NCBI RefSeq assembly: GCF_001187865.1
Contig: NZ_LGIT01000004.1
Coordinates: 310,001 to 374,000, forward strand
Length of the DNA: 64,000 bases
Direction of reading: 5' to 3'
From: Klebsiella sp. RIT-PI-d
GTDB lineage: Bacteria > Pseudomonadota > Gammaproteobacteria > Enterobacterales > Enterobacteriaceae
The notes under the pieces were generated by a model. The model saw only the letters and a program-made list of their open reading frames with translations. It searched no databases and was not told the DNA's origin. Shown piece by piece: positions 42,190 to 52,352 of the stretch (position 1 is its first letter; every line of letters starts with the position of its first letter). The position numbers were made by a program, and so were the translations under genes.

Positions 42190-43494
42190 CTACAATTTCC
42201 CCAGCAGGTTAAACCAGGCGTAATCCAGCGGCACCAGCAGCAGGTACGTCATCACCGCCAGCGCCAGACACAACAGCATCCCGGCGCGTGCCGGAACCTT
42301 TCCAAGCGCCATGGCGACCACGATAGGCGATGCCTGATACGGCAACAGCGGCGTCGAGTAGCCCGCCACCTGAATCATAATCACGCTACGTAGCGGAAAA
42401 CCTGTCGCATCGGAAAAACTCTGCGCCAGAGTGGTATACAACGCCGGTACGCCGTTTGCCGTCATTATAAAATTCAGCGCCGTCGTTATCCCGGTTAACG
42501 CCAGGAAACTGGTAAAGGGCCGCGCAGGATCCAGCGGCATCACGTGCATTAATGCCTCGCCTACCGCACCGCCAATACCCGTTTCGGTCACCGTCAGCGC
42601 CAGACCCAGAATACCGCCTACGTAGAGACAGGTGCGCATATTCACGCCTGAAGCGAACTCTTCCCCGCTGATAAAACCGACGCGCGGCAGGAGAGTAATG
42701 CAGGCCGCTGCCAATCCGGTCCACGCGGGGCCAATGCCGTGCCAGCTTTCCGTGACCCACATGACTAAGACAACCGCCAGCAGCCAGGCCAGCCGTTTTT
42801 CCTGGCGGCTCATGGGTGCTGAGGCGGGTAATGCGCGGGGTGGCTGGGGTGCGCCGGGAAATAACCAGCAGATCAGGCCAATCAGAATAAGACCTTTAAG
42901 TATTCCCAGTACCGGGGTATGTAGCAGCAAATAGGGAACGTAGTTGAGATGGATCCCGTAAGCGCCCTCCGCTGCCCCGCTCATCACCAGATTGGGGACG
43001 TTTGCGGGAAGGATGGTCGCTGAAAGCTGAAAGGTACCAAACCCAACGGCCAGTGCCAGCCCGTACCAGGCACGCGTGCCGTCCTCAATGCCGGCACGCG
43101 CCGCCATGGCAGCGACAATCGGCATCAGCAGCGCGATACGTCCCATGTTCGACGGCATGACAAACGCCAGCGCGTAACTTAGCAATACCACGCTTCCTAC
43201 CATCAGCGGCCACGAGTCAGTTAGCCTGGACGATAACGCCCGTGCCGCGCGGTCTGCCAGACCGGTTTTGCGGATCGCCACGCCCAGCACAAAGCCGCTA
43301 AATACCAGCCAGAATGCAGATGAGGCAAAACCGCCAAAAATCACCTCCGGCGGCGCAATTTTGGCAATCATCGCCACGGCAAAAAACAGCAGCGCGGTAA
43401 TAAATTCAGGGAGCAGCGATGTTGCCCAGAGCAAAATCGTCACGCCGATGACGAGGGAAGGAAGAAATAACGGATGGGAAAGCCAGAGCGACAT
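42190..43494 (-). CDS. SLC13/DASS-type anion transporter
   Basis: 434 residues with about eleven or twelve hydrophobic segments. Family blocks: SSAFWLVFSGFVLGVAIRKTGLADRAA (about 58-84), FVMPSNMGRIALLMPIV (SNT-like substrate motif replaced by SNM, about 112-128) and, in the second half, MTANGVPALYTTLAQ. Such proteins import dicarboxylates, citrate or sulfate with Na+; the substrate here is unknown. Begins after CAGGAGACAGGC. It lies just downstream of, and co-directional with, a GntR regulator, so control by it is plausible. I do not recall this gene between tpiA and lsr in Salmonella. Confidence 0.75.
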   Translation of the reverse strand: MSLWLSHPLFLPSLVIGVTILLWATSLLPEFITALLFFAVAMIAKIAPPEVIFGGFASSAFWLVFSGFVLGVAIRKTGLADRAARALSSRLTDSWPLMVGSVVLLSYALAFVMPSNMGRIALLMPIVAAMAARAGIEDGTRAWYGLALAVGFGTFQLSATILPANVPNLVMSGAAEGAYGIHLNYVPYLLLHTPVLGILKGLILIGLICWLFPGAPQPPRALPASAPMSRQEKRLAWLLAVVLVMWVTESWHGIGPAWTGLAAACITLLPRVGFISGEEFASGVNMRTCLYVGGILGLALTVTETGIGGAVGEALMHVMPLDPARPFTSFLALTGITTALNFIMTANGVPALYTTLAQSFSDATGFPLRSVIMIQVAGYSTPLLPYQASPIVVAMALGKVPARAGMLLCLALAVMTYLLLVPLDYAWFNLLGKL

Positions 43495-43598
43495 GCCTGT
43501 CTCCTGAGGATTTTTTCAACAAGGATACGGACACAGGCATCCGGCGTAAACGCCAGATATGGTGGGGTTATCTGTCATGCTGACAAGATGCAGCAGGA

Positions 43599-44321
43599 TC
43601 AGTGATAGTGAATTTCACCAAAGTATTCTGATAAAACGTAGTACCGGCAGTACTCAAATGGCATATCTGCTCCGGCCATAAAGGTGTGTCTGGCAACGGA
43701 CAATAACGGCTTATTGGCGGCTATTTCTAACTTCTCACACAGATCCACAGACGGTAAAACCGCCTCCACTTTCTCGGTCGCCGAGTCGCTGGTCACCTGC
43801 AACAGAGAATAGAGCGACGTGCGCTCAAGCGCTTCTGCGGTCAGGGTCAACTCGGGGAAAAAGCTCAGGTCGAGGTAAATTTTTTCGTGGTTAAACGGAC
43901 GATTATTGAGATAGCGCACGCGGGAAATATAAAAATAGTGATGATGGGCAGGAAGGCTTAATCCATCGACCTGAGCGTCGCGCGCGCGGCACGGTCCAAT
44001 CTCAAGGATCCGGTTTTCAATGGCGATGCTGGCATCCTGCAAATCACGAGTAATGCCGCGAAAAGTATGACCGTAGCTAACCCCTTGCGGTAATGCACAG
44101 ACGATTGATCCGCTACCGCGCTGCGAGGTAATAATCCCCGCGCTGATCAGTTCGTTCCACGCCTGCTTAACCACGATAAGCGAGACGTTATAGGTTCTGG
44201 CAATCGCTTTTTGCGTCGGCAACTGGCTGCCTAAAGGCAAAACGCCATTCTGGATCTGCTGGCAGAGGATAAAAAACAACTGCTTATAAAGCGGAGTAAA
44301 ACTCGTTTTATCGACCTGCAA
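43599..44321 (-). CDS. GntR/HutC family transcriptional regulator
   Basis: 240 residues. N-terminal winged helix (PLYKQLFFILCQQIQNGVLP; QLPTQKAIARTYNVS, about 10-46) and C-terminal UTRA effector domain (about 85-235, with HEKIYLDLSFFPEL). The cluster matches Salmonella STM4065-STM4068, where the GntR protein STM4068 represses the aminoimidazole riboside kinase gene. By homology it probably represses the kinase/transporter cluster upstream. The effector is unknown. Confidence 0.8.
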   Translation of the reverse strand: MQVDKTSFTPLYKQLFFILCQQIQNGVLPLGSQLPTQKAIARTYNVSLIVVKQAWNELISAGIITSQRGSGSIVCALPQGVSYGHTFRGITRDLQDASIAIENRILEIGPCRARDAQVDGLSLPAHHHYFYISRVRYLNNRPFNHEKIYLDLSFFPELTLTAEALERTSLYSLLQVTSDSATEKVEAVLPSVDLCEKLEIAANKPLLSVARHTFMAGADMPFEYCRYYVLSEYFGEIHYH

Positions 44322-44349
44322 GCTGCGTCCCTCACCTTCTCAGCCGACA

Positions 44350-44370
44350 GGGGACGAGAGATCCGTCCCC
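44350..44370. terminator. Stem-loop between the glycohydrolase and regulator genes
   Basis: GGGGAC/GTCCCC stem with a nine-base loop, in the 64-base gap between the glycohydrolase stop and the GntR start. No T-run is seen, so it may only attenuate read-through. Confidence 0.45.
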
Positions 44371-44385
44371 GGCAGGATGACTGTG

Positions 44386-45426
44386 CTACCCTGCGATGCG
44401 TCTGGCCAGTTCTGCCAAATCGAAATGATTCATTCGATCTACGGTTGTTAAATAATCGGCGGGAAGGGCATCTACACCGTGGAATGCGCCGGACAGCGCG
44501 CCCACCATTGTGGCAACGGTATCGGTGTCATTGCCGATATTAACGGCGGAGATGATAGCATCAATCGCCGAATTCGGACAACACGCGAACAGACCGAACG
44601 CCGCCGGTACGGCCTCGCTGACATGCAGGCCGGAACCAATAATGTCGGCGATGTCTACAATGGCCGTTTCCCAGTGCGTATGACGCTTACCGATGTTAAC
44701 CGCCAGCTCAATTCGTCGGGCAACCGAGGGACCGGCTACCATCATGGCACCCTGCTCTTGTGCGAGGATATATCCTCTCTGCGCACCATAAACACCTGCG
44801 GCAATGATACTGTCAGCACTGGTTTGCGCGCGCAGCGCCTCACTGGTGGCGGCTGCCATCGCTGCCGCTCCGGACATCGCCAGCACATTATTATGCGTAA
44901 ACCGGCAAATTTGCAGCGCGCACTGAATAGCAGCGTCGATATCACCCGGATGCAGCACTGCCGCAGGCCAAATCTTCATGGCCGCCCCGTTTGTTGCCTC
45001 GGCATTGCCTTTATTAATAATTTGTACCGACTGTTTTTCGCCCTCCAGTTCACCCTGCAATGAGGCGCGATTATCATTAAAGATGGCTTTCATGGCCGCG
45101 CGCGTGGTGGGACCGGTAAAGTTGGCGTAATACGGATAATCCAGCCAGTGCTGAAAAGCGTCGCGCATGGCGTCGTCGCTGACAATCCGCTGATGATTTA
45201 ACAGCGCCTCCATGATGTATTTTGCCTGGATAAAATCATCCGTACACATTCCTGCGTCATTACAGCGTCCAAAGGTATCGGCCGGGGGCTTCTGAAATGT
45301 CGTCACCCAGCCGCCAAAGTAATCTTTGATTTGTTGCTGAGTACGGACCTCTGTCGCAGCACCCATCGCATCGGCGGCAGCGGCCCCGACCAGACATCCC
45401 AGTAATTTATTGTGTTCAACGTGCAT
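44386..45426 (-). CDS. ADP-ribosylglycohydrolase (DraG) family protein
   Basis: 346 residues, homologous in context to Salmonella STM4067. Starts MHVEHNKLLGCLVGAAAADAMGAATEV, the DraG-family helix. Dinuclear Mg ligands are likely in MCTDDFIQA (about 70), where the usual TDDT is TDDF, and in NIGNDTDTVATMVGALSGAFHG (about 295-316). It removes an ADP-ribose-like group or acts on a small riboside; the substrate is unknown. AGGAGTCATC precedes the ATG and the frame overlaps the kinase by 11 bases, so the two are co-translated. Confidence 0.85.
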   Translation of the reverse strand: MHVEHNKLLGCLVGAAAADAMGAATEVRTQQQIKDYFGGWVTTFQKPPADTFGRCNDAGMCTDDFIQAKYIMEALLNHQRIVSDDAMRDAFQHWLDYPYYANFTGPTTRAAMKAIFNDNRASLQGELEGEKQSVQIINKGNAEATNGAAMKIWPAAVLHPGDIDAAIQCALQICRFTHNNVLAMSGAAAMAAATSEALRAQTSADSIIAAGVYGAQRGYILAQEQGAMMVAGPSVARRIELAVNIGKRHTHWETAIVDIADIIGSGLHVSEAVPAAFGLFACCPNSAIDAIISAVNIGNDTDTVATMVGALSGAFHGVDALPADYLTTVDRMNHFDLAELARRIAG

Positions 45427-46378
45427 GATGACTCCTTATTTCACGATCGTGACAGGACAAAAAAGTGTGAAGCTGGTCGGGAAACGGCAGCGCGGTCATT
45501 GCGCCTTTTGCCGTCACGGCCATCGCGCCGCAGGCATTCGCGGTAGAGATGGCGTCGGCCAGTAAAGCTGCGTTCCAGCTATTTGCCTGAGAAAGGGTAA
45601 ACAGCAGACCGCCGACAAAGGCGTCGCCCGCGCCGGTGGTGTCGACCACCTCAACGAACGGTGCCGGAAAGTGGCGCTCGCCGTCCGGGCTGATTAACAG
45701 CGCGCCTTCCTGTCCAAGCGAGATAATGGTGGTTTCGCATCCCAGACTACGTAGCCAGCCGCGTGCATCCTGCCAGCGGCGAGCGCCGCTAAGTTGACAT
45801 AGCTCGTCTGCCGAGACTTTACAGACAGAGGCCAGCGCTGCGGATTGGGCGATGAGCGCCGGGATCTCAGCGCTGTCCCCCCACATTGATGTGCGCAAAT
45901 TAACGTCAAACAGGACGTGACCGCCGGCCTCACGCATCTTTCTCGCACCGTCAAGACACGCATCGCGCGCGGGCAGATCGGTCAGACCAATAGAGCTGAA
46001 GTACAGCCACTCATGCGCCTGAAACATTGGCAGATCCTGCGGCGTAACCGCTGTGTCTGCCCCCGGATGGACCAGATAGGTAAAACTGCGCTCACCGTCT
46101 GCGGCCAGATTCACGATCAGCACCGCGCTGGTCAGGGCGGCATCTAGTTTCAGAGCCGTAACATCAACCCTGTTATCCTGAAACACCTGGTGCAAAAATC
46201 GACCCGCGTCGTCATCGCCGAGGCAACCAATAAACCCGCAGCGTCCTCCCAGGCGCGCCACGCAGACGGCGACATTGGCCGCTGCGCCGCCGGGACATTT
46301 CAGATAGGTGTTATGCGTTTCCGGGACCAGATCAACAGATGCATCGCCGATAGCCCAGACTTTATTCATGGTATTCAC
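45416..46378 (-). CDS. PfkB-family aminoimidazole riboside kinase
   Basis: 320 residues, closely resembling Salmonella STM4066, which phosphorylates aminoimidazole riboside to AIR, an intermediate shared by purine and thiamine synthesis. WAIGDASVDLVPE near the start, CPGGAAANVAV (about 32) and the PfkB signature DTTGAGDAFVGGLLF (about 247-261, catalytic Asp). GTG at 46378 is chosen: AGGAG is six bases upstream, and MNTMNK corresponds to the Salmonella MKTMNK start. Ten bases separate it from the GPH transporter, forming a transporter-kinase-glycohydrolase operon. Confidence 0.88.
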   Translation of the reverse strand: MNTMNKVWAIGDASVDLVPETHNTYLKCPGGAAANVAVCVARLGGRCGFIGCLGDDDAGRFLHQVFQDNRVDVTALKLDAALTSAVLIVNLAADGERSFTYLVHPGADTAVTPQDLPMFQAHEWLYFSSIGLTDLPARDACLDGARKMREAGGHVLFDVNLRTSMWGDSAEIPALIAQSAALASVCKVSADELCQLSGARRWQDARGWLRSLGCETTIISLGQEGALLISPDGERHFPAPFVEVVDTTGAGDAFVGGLLFTLSQANSWNAALLADAISTANACGAMAVTAKGAMTALPFPDQLHTFLSCHDREIRSHHAR

Positions 46379-46388
46379 AGGTGACTCC

Positions 46389-47723
46389 TCAGGCCTGACG
46401 CTGCGCCAGTTCACGCTGAATATCGCGATAATAGTCGTTATTAATCAGATATTTTCTCATCAGCAGCCCGACGACCAGATGAAATACTGCCGGGATCAGC
46501 GTCATCATTAGTGCAATACCGATTAACGATCGGGCACTCTGTTCGACATCGGCCTGATAACCGAAGTAGCTAAGTAAGAAGCCCAATATCCCGCCCGCGA
46601 TGCCCATACCAAATTTCTGGAAAAAGAGAATGCCGCCGAAGGCAAGGCCGGACACGCGCAGGCCGGTTTTCTTCTCACCGTAATCCACGGCTTCAGCGAT
46701 GGACGACCAGAACACCGGCATTTGCATATCGCAGAAAAAGTTGATCAGAAAATAAAACACGAAGGCCAGAATCAGGTTTTCTTGTCCGACGAAAAAGTAC
46801 ATCAATGCACTGAGCACAAATGTTATTAGCTGGGTGTAGCGGAACATTTTGATTTTGTCCCAGAACTTCGTCACCCAGGTCGTGGCGATCATCGCCAGAA
46901 TAGAGGCCGCTACGCCGGTTGCGAGGAACGGCGAAATCAGACTGTCTCCCCCATTTAGATAATACTTAGCGTAATAAGCCGCCACGGAGCCGCGAATAAC
47001 ATAGCCACACATCAGCAGCAGGATGACGATGCCCAGAATGATCCACTGATCGTTACGCAGTAAATATTTGAACTGTTTACCCACCGACAATGAGGTGATT
47101 TCTGGCTCGCTACGTTCACGGGTGGTCAGGAAACAGAAGATGAACAGTAGCGCGCCCATTGCGCCCATCAGTCCCATTGAAAGCTGGTAACCCAGCGCCT
47201 TATTGCCCTGCCCCAGCCAAACCGCCAGCATCGGCACCACAATGGTCACCAGGAACGCCGCAATTTTGGTCATAACAAAGCGATAGCCGTTGGCGCTTAA
47301 GCGTTCAACAGGATCGCTGGTGATCACGCCAATCATGGAAATGTAAGGTATGGTGATGGCGGTATAGACCAGGGTCATCAAAATATAGGTGCCATAGGCC
47401 CAGGCGAGCTTCGCCATATACGCCATATCCGGGGTGATAAACATCAGATAAACAGCGAAACCAAAGGGGATGGCGAACCACACCAGCCACGGACGATAAC
47501 GTCCCCAGCGCGTATTAAGCTTATCCGTCAGTATCCCCATCGCCGGATCGATAATGGCATCGATCATGCGCACAATAACAAACAGTACGCCGACATCCGC
47601 CGCGTTAAGGCCGTAAATGTCAGTGTAGAAATAAGCCAGCAGCAGCTGCATGGCGATAATCACGATATTGATCGCCATATCGCCTGCGCCAAAGCCTATT
47701 TTTTCCACGATAGAAAGTTTCAT
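46389..47723 (-). CDS. GPH-family sugar/nucleoside cation symporter
   Basis: 444 residues, twelve predicted membrane segments, glycoside-pentoside-hexuronide:cation symporter family (MelB/YicJ type). Family motifs: GFGAGDMAINIV at the N-terminus and DAIIDPAMGILTDKLNTRWGRYRPW (about 55-79). It corresponds to Salmonella STM4065 in context. First gene of the transporter-kinase-glycohydrolase operon, so it probably imports the riboside that the kinase phosphorylates. The specific substrate is inference. Confidence 0.85.
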   Translation of the reverse strand: MKLSIVEKIGFGAGDMAINIVIIAMQLLLAYFYTDIYGLNAADVGVLFVIVRMIDAIIDPAMGILTDKLNTRWGRYRPWLVWFAIPFGFAVYLMFITPDMAYMAKLAWAYGTYILMTLVYTAITIPYISMIGVITSDPVERLSANGYRFVMTKIAAFLVTIVVPMLAVWLGQGNKALGYQLSMGLMGAMGALLFIFCFLTTRERSEPEITSLSVGKQFKYLLRNDQWIILGIVILLLMCGYVIRGSVAAYYAKYYLNGGDSLISPFLATGVAASILAMIATTWVTKFWDKIKMFRYTQLITFVLSALMYFFVGQENLILAFVFYFLINFFCDMQMPVFWSSIAEAVDYGEKKTGLRVSGLAFGGILFFQKFGMGIAGGILGFLLSYFGYQADVEQSARSLIGIALMMTLIPAVFHLVVGLLMRKYLINNDYYRDIQRELAQRQA

Positions 47724-48038
47724 GTCGATATTCCTTTATGTTTAAAGGCGAGAACATGTGAGAAGCACACATTTAACATCATGAAATAAAAACGTTTTTA
47801 CAGATAAGCCGCCTTAGCACAAGGTTTCGATGGCTACAGGGCGAGTATAGCCACGGGCTAAAAGATATAAAGGTATACTATTATAACTTTTGATCGTGCT
47901 CACATAATTTTGTTTAAAAAACGATCTGCGAAAGGATATGAAAGGTCATGTACTCGAAGATACAACACGGCAGAGGACGTCAGCAGAGGGGAAATGAATA
48001 ACGCCAGCATGCATATGCCATGCTGGCGTTTTAGGCTG
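47724..48038. promoter_or_regulatory. Promoter region of the riboside cluster and end of the lsr operon
   Basis: Non-coding. The left two-thirds should drive the leftward GPH-kinase-glycohydrolase operon. AGGTATACT at 47871-47879, with the GTATAC core (47873-47878), is a possible half of a GntR/HutC operator; TGTGAGAAGCACACA near 47756 is a weak CRP-like site. The right end holds the stem-loop after lsrG. Confidence 0.4.
48000..48030. terminator. Stem-loop after lsrG
   Basis: AACGCCAGCATG/CATGCTGGCGTT, a perfect twelve-base-pair stem with a seven-base loop, eight bases beyond the lsrG stop. The following T-run is poor reading leftwards (TTATTCATTT), so it may act as an mRNA 3'-end stabiliser as well as a terminator. 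Confidence 0.7.
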
Positions 48039-48329
48039 TCAGGGCATCAGGCCAAGAAAGACCGTTTTTTTACGCGGTCCGCGCATGAGCGGCTCAAGTT
48101 GCTCGACGCAGGTTTTATAGTGCGGCGTCGTTTTGTGCAGAGCGACAGCCTGCTCGTCAACATAAGCTTCATAAATATAAAAACGAGTTGGTGTGTCAGG
48201 ATCCTGCAGGACATCAAAGCGCAAGTTACCCGCCTCCTGCACAGAACCCACATGATTCTGGCGAAAGACTTCGACAAACTGCTCGATTTTGTCATCGTGA
48301 ACGTTAATTTCCACCAGTGTGACATGCAT
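48039..48329 (-). CDS. lsrG: (4S)-4-hydroxy-5-phosphonooxypentane-2,3-dione isomerase
   Basis: Antibiotic-biosynthesis-monooxygenase-fold enzyme that isomerises phospho-AI-2 during its degradation. 96 residues as in E. coli. [18 protein letters not shown] at the start and [10 protein letters not shown] (about 67) carrying the conserved histidines. AGGAGG lies 6-7 bases before the ATG at 48329; the preceding ATG is too close. Last gene of lsrACDBFG. No lsrE follows. Confidence 0.95.
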   Translation of the reverse strand: MHVTLVEINVHDDKIEQFVEVFRQNHVGSVQEAGNLRFDVLQDPDTPTRFYIYEAYVDEQAVALHKTTPHYKTCVEQLEPLMRGPRKKTVFLGLMP

Positions 48330-48365
48330 CATTCACCTCCTGTAAGCGCAATTAGGGCGCGACCT

Positions 48366-49241
48366 TTATCCTTTTTCACTAAGAAAAAGCTCATAGGCCC
48401 GAGCCGCCGTTTCATTATTATGCACGACGGCATGAACGGCTTTGATCATGGCGACAGGATCGGCAGACTGGAAAATGTTTCGTCCCATATCCACACCGCT
48501 CGCCCCCTGGTCGATAGCCTGCCAGCACATTTCCAGCGCCTCCCGCTCGGGCAGTTTTTTCCCACCAGCAATCACGATGGGGACCGGACAGCCCGCGGCA
48601 ATTCGCTCAAAGCCTTTATCGACGTAATACGTTTTGATGATTTGCGCGCCTATTTCCGCTGCAATGCGCGTGGCCAGTGAAAAATAACGCTGATCGCGAG
48701 CCATATCTTTGCCCACCCCGGTCACTGCCATCGTGGGCATTCCGACGCGTAATCCGGCATCAATTAACTGAATAATATTTTTAATCGACTGATGCTCATA
48801 TTCGGTGCCGATATACACCTGCGCGGCGACAGCGCAACTATTCAGGCGCACGGCGTCATCCATTGCTACCGCCACGGCTTCATTACTCAATTCGGTCAGA
48901 ATCGAATTCGCCCCCGATGCCCGTAACACTACTGGTTTATTTGTTGCTGGTGGCACGACGCTGCGTAATATCCCCCGGGTGCACATCAGAACATCCGCAT
49001 GGGAAAAGAGCGGAGCAATGTTGATATCGATGCGCTCCAGCCCGGTGGTCGGCCCCTGAAAATAACCGTGGTCGAACGCCAGCATCACCGTTCTGCCGGT
49101 GTGCGGATTAAAAATACGCGACAGCCGGGATTGCATTCCCCAGTCCAGCGCACCGCAGCCTTTTAAGGTAAACGGCGTGTTGGTTTGCGGTTGATCCGTA
49201 TGAAAATCTTTACCGTCTTTGATGTCATCTAAGTCAGCCAT
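48366..49241 (-). CDS. lsrF: 3-hydroxy-5-phosphonooxypentane-2,4-dione thiolase
   Basis: Class I aldolase-fold enzyme that transfers an acetyl group from the isomerised phospho-AI-2 to CoA, ending AI-2 breakdown. 291 residues as in E. coli. [10 protein letters not shown] (about 58), catalytic lysine in [15 protein letters not shown] (about 203), and [11 protein letters not shown] (about 223). Second-last gene of the lsr operon, 36 bases before lsrG. Confidence 0.95.
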   Translation of the reverse strand: MADLDDIKDGKDFHTDQPQTNTPFTLKGCGALDWGMQSRLSRIFNPHTGRTVMLAFDHGYFQGPTTGLERIDINIAPLFSHADVLMCTRGILRSVVPPATNKPVVLRASGANSILTELSNEAVAVAMDDAVRLNSCAVAAQVYIGTEYEHQSIKNIIQLIDAGLRVGMPTMAVTGVGKDMARDQRYFSLATRIAAEIGAQIIKTYYVDKGFERIAAGCPVPIVIAGGKKLPEREALEMCWQAIDQGASGVDMGRNIFQSADPVAMIKAVHAVVHNNETAARAYELFLSEKG

Positions 49242-49260
49242 TATTTACTCCAGAGCGAGA

Positions 49261-50283
49261 TCAAAAATCGTATTTGTCGATATTGTCTTTGTTAAACACC
49301 ACCCGTTCAGGCAGCAGAACGATGCCGTTACCTTTTGCTTCATAGCGGTAGCCCTGCACGCTATTCGGTGAAACCTCCACCTGGCCAACGCCCGGAATAT
49401 CCAGCTTGTCACCGACGTTAAGCGGCGTGTTTTTCAGGAGCGCACTGGCGACATACACCGAAATTTTTCCCTGCTGTACGACATCCCACAGACCAAACGC
49501 TTTGACCGTGCCGCGCTTAACATAGGGGCGCATCACATTCGGCGTGCTGAAGCCGACAATGGCAATATCGTCGCGCTTGAGGTTTTCCGCTGCCTGCGCC
49601 GCCGCCGGTAGCGCGTTAGCATCCGGGGCAATAATGACGTCCAGATCGCTCCAGGCTTTGATGATCCCTTCTGCGGTTTGCAGGGACTTTGTCGCATCGT
49701 TATAGCCAAACTGGGTGGTGACGATTTCCCAGCCCGGATGTTCTTTAGCAATTTTTGCTTTGGCTTCCTGTACCCACTGGTTCTGATCGGTGACGGTCGG
49801 ACTGGAGTAGAAGAACGCGACTTTTGCTTTCTCTTTGGTCACCTGCTGCGCGGCCATCTCGACCAGCATTCCGCCAAGCTGTTTTGGTGTGCCCTGATTG
49901 ATGTAGTAAGAGCGGCATTCCGGTTTGGTGTCAGAGTCCCAGGTCAGCACTTTCACCCCGCGCTGCATGGCGCGTTTTAACGCCGGACACAGCCCGTCGG
50001 GGGAGACCGCCGAGATAATGATCGCGTTATACCCCTGGTTGACGAAGTTATTCACCAGCTGTACCTGGCCGGATACGCTTGGCTCCGTCGGACCATCGTA
50101 GGTCACATCAACACCCAGCGCTTTTCCGGCGTCTTTCGCGCCATTGCCGCCGCTGGTAAAAAAGCCGACGCCCACTAGTTTCGGGATAAAGGCGATGCGC
50201 TCTGCCGCCTGCACCGTAATGGCCGTTGAGGCGAGGCCAAGTGCGATGAGTAAGCTAAGCGACTTGATAGTGTGTCTTGCCAT
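49261..50283 (-). CDS. lsrB: AI-2 periplasmic binding protein LsrB
   Basis: Periplasmic receptor for the autoinducer AI-2, feeding the LsrACD importer. 340 residues as in E. coli. Signal peptide about 1-26, mature from [18 protein letters not shown]-2 ligand-contact segments are present: [42 protein letters not shown]. The conserved set argues for genuine AI-2 binding rather than ribose. Precedes lsrF by 19 bases. Confidence 0.95.
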   Translation of the reverse strand: MARHTIKSLSLLIALGLASTAITVQAAERIAFIPKLVGVGFFTSGGNGAKDAGKALGVDVTYDGPTEPSVSGQVQLVNNFVNQGYNAIIISAVSPDGLCPALKRAMQRGVKVLTWDSDTKPECRSYYINQGTPKQLGGMLVEMAAQQVTKEKAKVAFFYSSPTVTDQNQWVQEAKAKIAKEHPGWEIVTTQFGYNDATKSLQTAEGIIKAWSDLDVIIAPDANALPAAAQAAENLKRDDIAIVGFSTPNVMRPYVKRGTVKAFGLWDVVQQGKISVYVASALLKNTPLNVGDKLDIPGVGQVEVSPNSVQGYRYEAKGNGIVLLPERVVFNKDNIDKYDF

Positions 50284-50310
50284 GTTTCTCTCCGTAATTT
50301 CAACGCGATA

Positions 50311-51309
50311 TCAGGCCTGCCGCGCGGTGCGGCGACGTGAAATCCACTCAACGATTTGATGACGGTGCAGGCTGACGGACCGCCCGACGACGACGACGAT
50401 TAATAATGCGCCGGACAGCGCGCTGGAAATTTGATTCGGCACGCCGGCCATTTGCAGGCCCTGCTGCAAAAAACCGACCAGCAGTACCGCCACGGCCGTG
50501 CCGATCATCGATCCGGACCCGCCGTAAATATTGGCGCCTCCCAGTACGACGGCGGTAATCGCCGGCATCAGGAACGACGTGCCAAGATCGGAACGGGCAG
50601 AACCAAAGTAAGAGACCAGCAAGACGGCTGCGACAGCCGAAGCAACGCCGGTCATGGCATAGAGGGTACAGAGCGTGCGGTTCACCGGCAGCGCACTGTA
50701 TTGCGCCACGCGAGCGCTCTGCCCGATAAGAAAAATATTGCGCCCCAGGTGGGTGCGATGCATCAGTAGCCAGAAAAAGAGGCCACACAGCAGGAAGACG
50801 ATCAGCGGTACGGGTACGCCAAACGGGGCAAGGTTGGCAAAGTCAGTAAATGCAGCAGGGAAACCGCCAATCCCCTCGTATCCGGTCGCACCGGCCATTC
50901 CGGATAACAACAGCGCGCTGCCGCCAAACAGATACATCGTGCCGAGGGTGATCACCAGCGGATTAATACCGGTATAAATAATCAGTCCGGCGTTGATCAG
51001 CCCACATAACGCCCCAAGTAGCAGAGTCAGACCTATGGCCAGCGGCAGCGGTACGCCTGCCTGAAATAAAACGCCCAGCGCGATGGCGCACAGCCCGATG
51101 GTTGCGCCAAATGAGATATCCATTCCGCCGCTGACAATCACCATGGTCAGCGGCAGCGCGACAATACCGATACAGATAAAATCGCTGGTACTGAACATCA
51201 GCACATTCACCTCCAGCATTCGCGGATTAATCAGACCGAAGGCCAGGATCTCCAGCACCAGTAACACCGCCAGCGCTATCTCCCAGCTATAGCGTCGCCA
51301 TATATTCAT
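50311..51309 (-). CDS. lsrD: AI-2 ABC transporter permease LsrD
   Basis: Inner-membrane permease of the Lsr importer, RbsC/AraH family, 332 residues with about nine hydrophobic segments. [21 protein letters not shown] (about 59-79) is the family block. Its ATG overlaps the lsrC stop by 4 bases. Pairs with LsrC to form the channel. Confidence 0.94.
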   Translation of the reverse strand: MNIWRRYSWEIALAVLLVLEILAFGLINPRMLEVNVLMFSTSDFICIGIVALPLTMVIVSGGMDISFGATIGLCAIALGVLFQAGVPLPLAIGLTLLLGALCGLINAGLIIYTGINPLVITLGTMYLFGGSALLLSGMAGATGYEGIGGFPAAFTDFANLAPFGVPVPLIVFLLCGLFFWLLMHRTHLGRNIFLIGQSARVAQYSALPVNRTLCTLYAMTGVASAVAAVLLVSYFGSARSDLGTSFLMPAITAVVLGGANIYGGSGSMIGTAVAVLLVGFLQQGLQMAGVPNQISSALSGALLIVVVVGRSVSLHRHQIVEWISRRRTARQA

Positions 51310-52352
51310 TGTGCGATCTCCCGCTTTTTGGTGTGATGCGCCGGTTTACGGGCCGGTTTGCGCGGCGATGCAGCGGAAGGCATAAAGCGCGCGTACTTTT
51401 GACGGCGAAGATTATTGTGCAATGCCCGACGCAGGCGACCATCGAACACCAGCACGCCCAGCAGGACCAGACCAGCAATAAAATCATTCCACCACGCAGG
51501 GATGCGTAGCAGCACCAGCACGCTGTCAATTTGAGTGAGGAAATAGGCCCCGAGAACGGCACCGATCACCGAGCCGGAGCCGCCGAGTAAGCTAATACCG
51601 CCCAGTACGCAGGCCGCAATGGCTTTCATTTCCAGCCCGGTACCGGTCTGGTTAGGAATAAAACCAATTTGTGACGCAAATACGATACCGGCCATCGCCG
51701 CCATACAGCCGTTTAGCGAAAATGCCACGATGCGTACCATTTCCGTTCGCACGCCCAGCTGGCGTGCGCCCTGCAAGTTATCGCCGGTGGCGTAGAAGTT
51801 CCGACCAAACGCCGTTCTCGCCAGCATCCAGGCCATCAACAGCACCGACAGGAGCGTAAACCAGCCGATGGCTGACACGCCGAGGAATACCGGTGTGGAG
51901 AGCTGTTTCAGGCTGGCGGGTAATCCTTCAATCCATTTACCGCCGGTCCACAGCAACATGATGCCGCGGTACAATCCCAGCGTCCCGAGGGTGGCGACAA
52001 TCGCCGGGATCTTCAGCCATGCCACCAGTACGCCATTAAAGAATCCCGCCGCCAGGCCAAGCAACAGCGCGGCGAGACAGGCGACGGGCAGACTGTAGCC
52101 GTTGTTGAGCATCAGTCCGAGCAGCACGGCACACATGCCAGCCGTTGATCCCACCGATACGTCAATATTGCGCGTCAGCATCACCAGGGTAGCCCCCACC
52201 GCCAGCAGCATCAGGATCTGCGCGCTGCTGAAAATCATGGTCAGCGTTTGCATACTCAGGTAGTGGCTGTCCAGCGCACCGGGGAACACAAACAGGCAGG
52301 CCACTGCCAGCAACGCCGTTGCTTCCCGGTTATTCTGAATAAATTTCAACAT
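51306..52352 (-). CDS. lsrC: AI-2 ABC transporter permease LsrC
   Basis: Second inner-membrane permease of the Lsr importer. 348 residues (E. coli 342); the extra residues are in the basic cytoplasmic tail. [21 protein letters not shown] (about 59-79) and [22 protein letters not shown] (about 240) are family signatures. Overlaps lsrA by 7 bases and lsrD by 4, so lsrA-C-D are translationally coupled. Confidence 0.94.
   Translation of the reverse strand: MLKFIQNNREATALLAVACLFVFPGALDSHYLSMQTLTMIFSSAQILMLLAVGATLVMLTRNIDVSVGSTAGMCAVLLGLMLNNGYSLPVACLAALLLGLAAGFFNGVLVAWLKIPAIVATLGTLGLYRGIMLLWTGGKWIEGLPASLKQLSTPVFLGVSAIGWFTLLSVLLMAWMLARTAFGRNFYATGDNLQGARQLGVRTEMVRIVAFSLNGCMAAMAGIVFASQIGFIPNQTGTGLEMKAIAACVLGGISLLGGSGSVIGAVLGAYFLTQIDSVLVLLRIPAWWNDFIAGLVLLGVLVFDGRLRRALHNNLRRQKYARFMPSAASPRKPARKPAHHTKKREIAQ

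Noticed and set aside
44479..45063. 194-codon open frame on the plus strand
   Set aside because: Antisense to the ADP-ribosylglycohydrolase, which has clear family motifs; no ribosome binding site and Arg/Gly/His-rich shadow composition.
47910..48680. 256-codon open frame on the plus strand
   Set aside because: Antisense to lsrG and lsrF and running through the lsr stem-loop; composition is that of a shadow frame.
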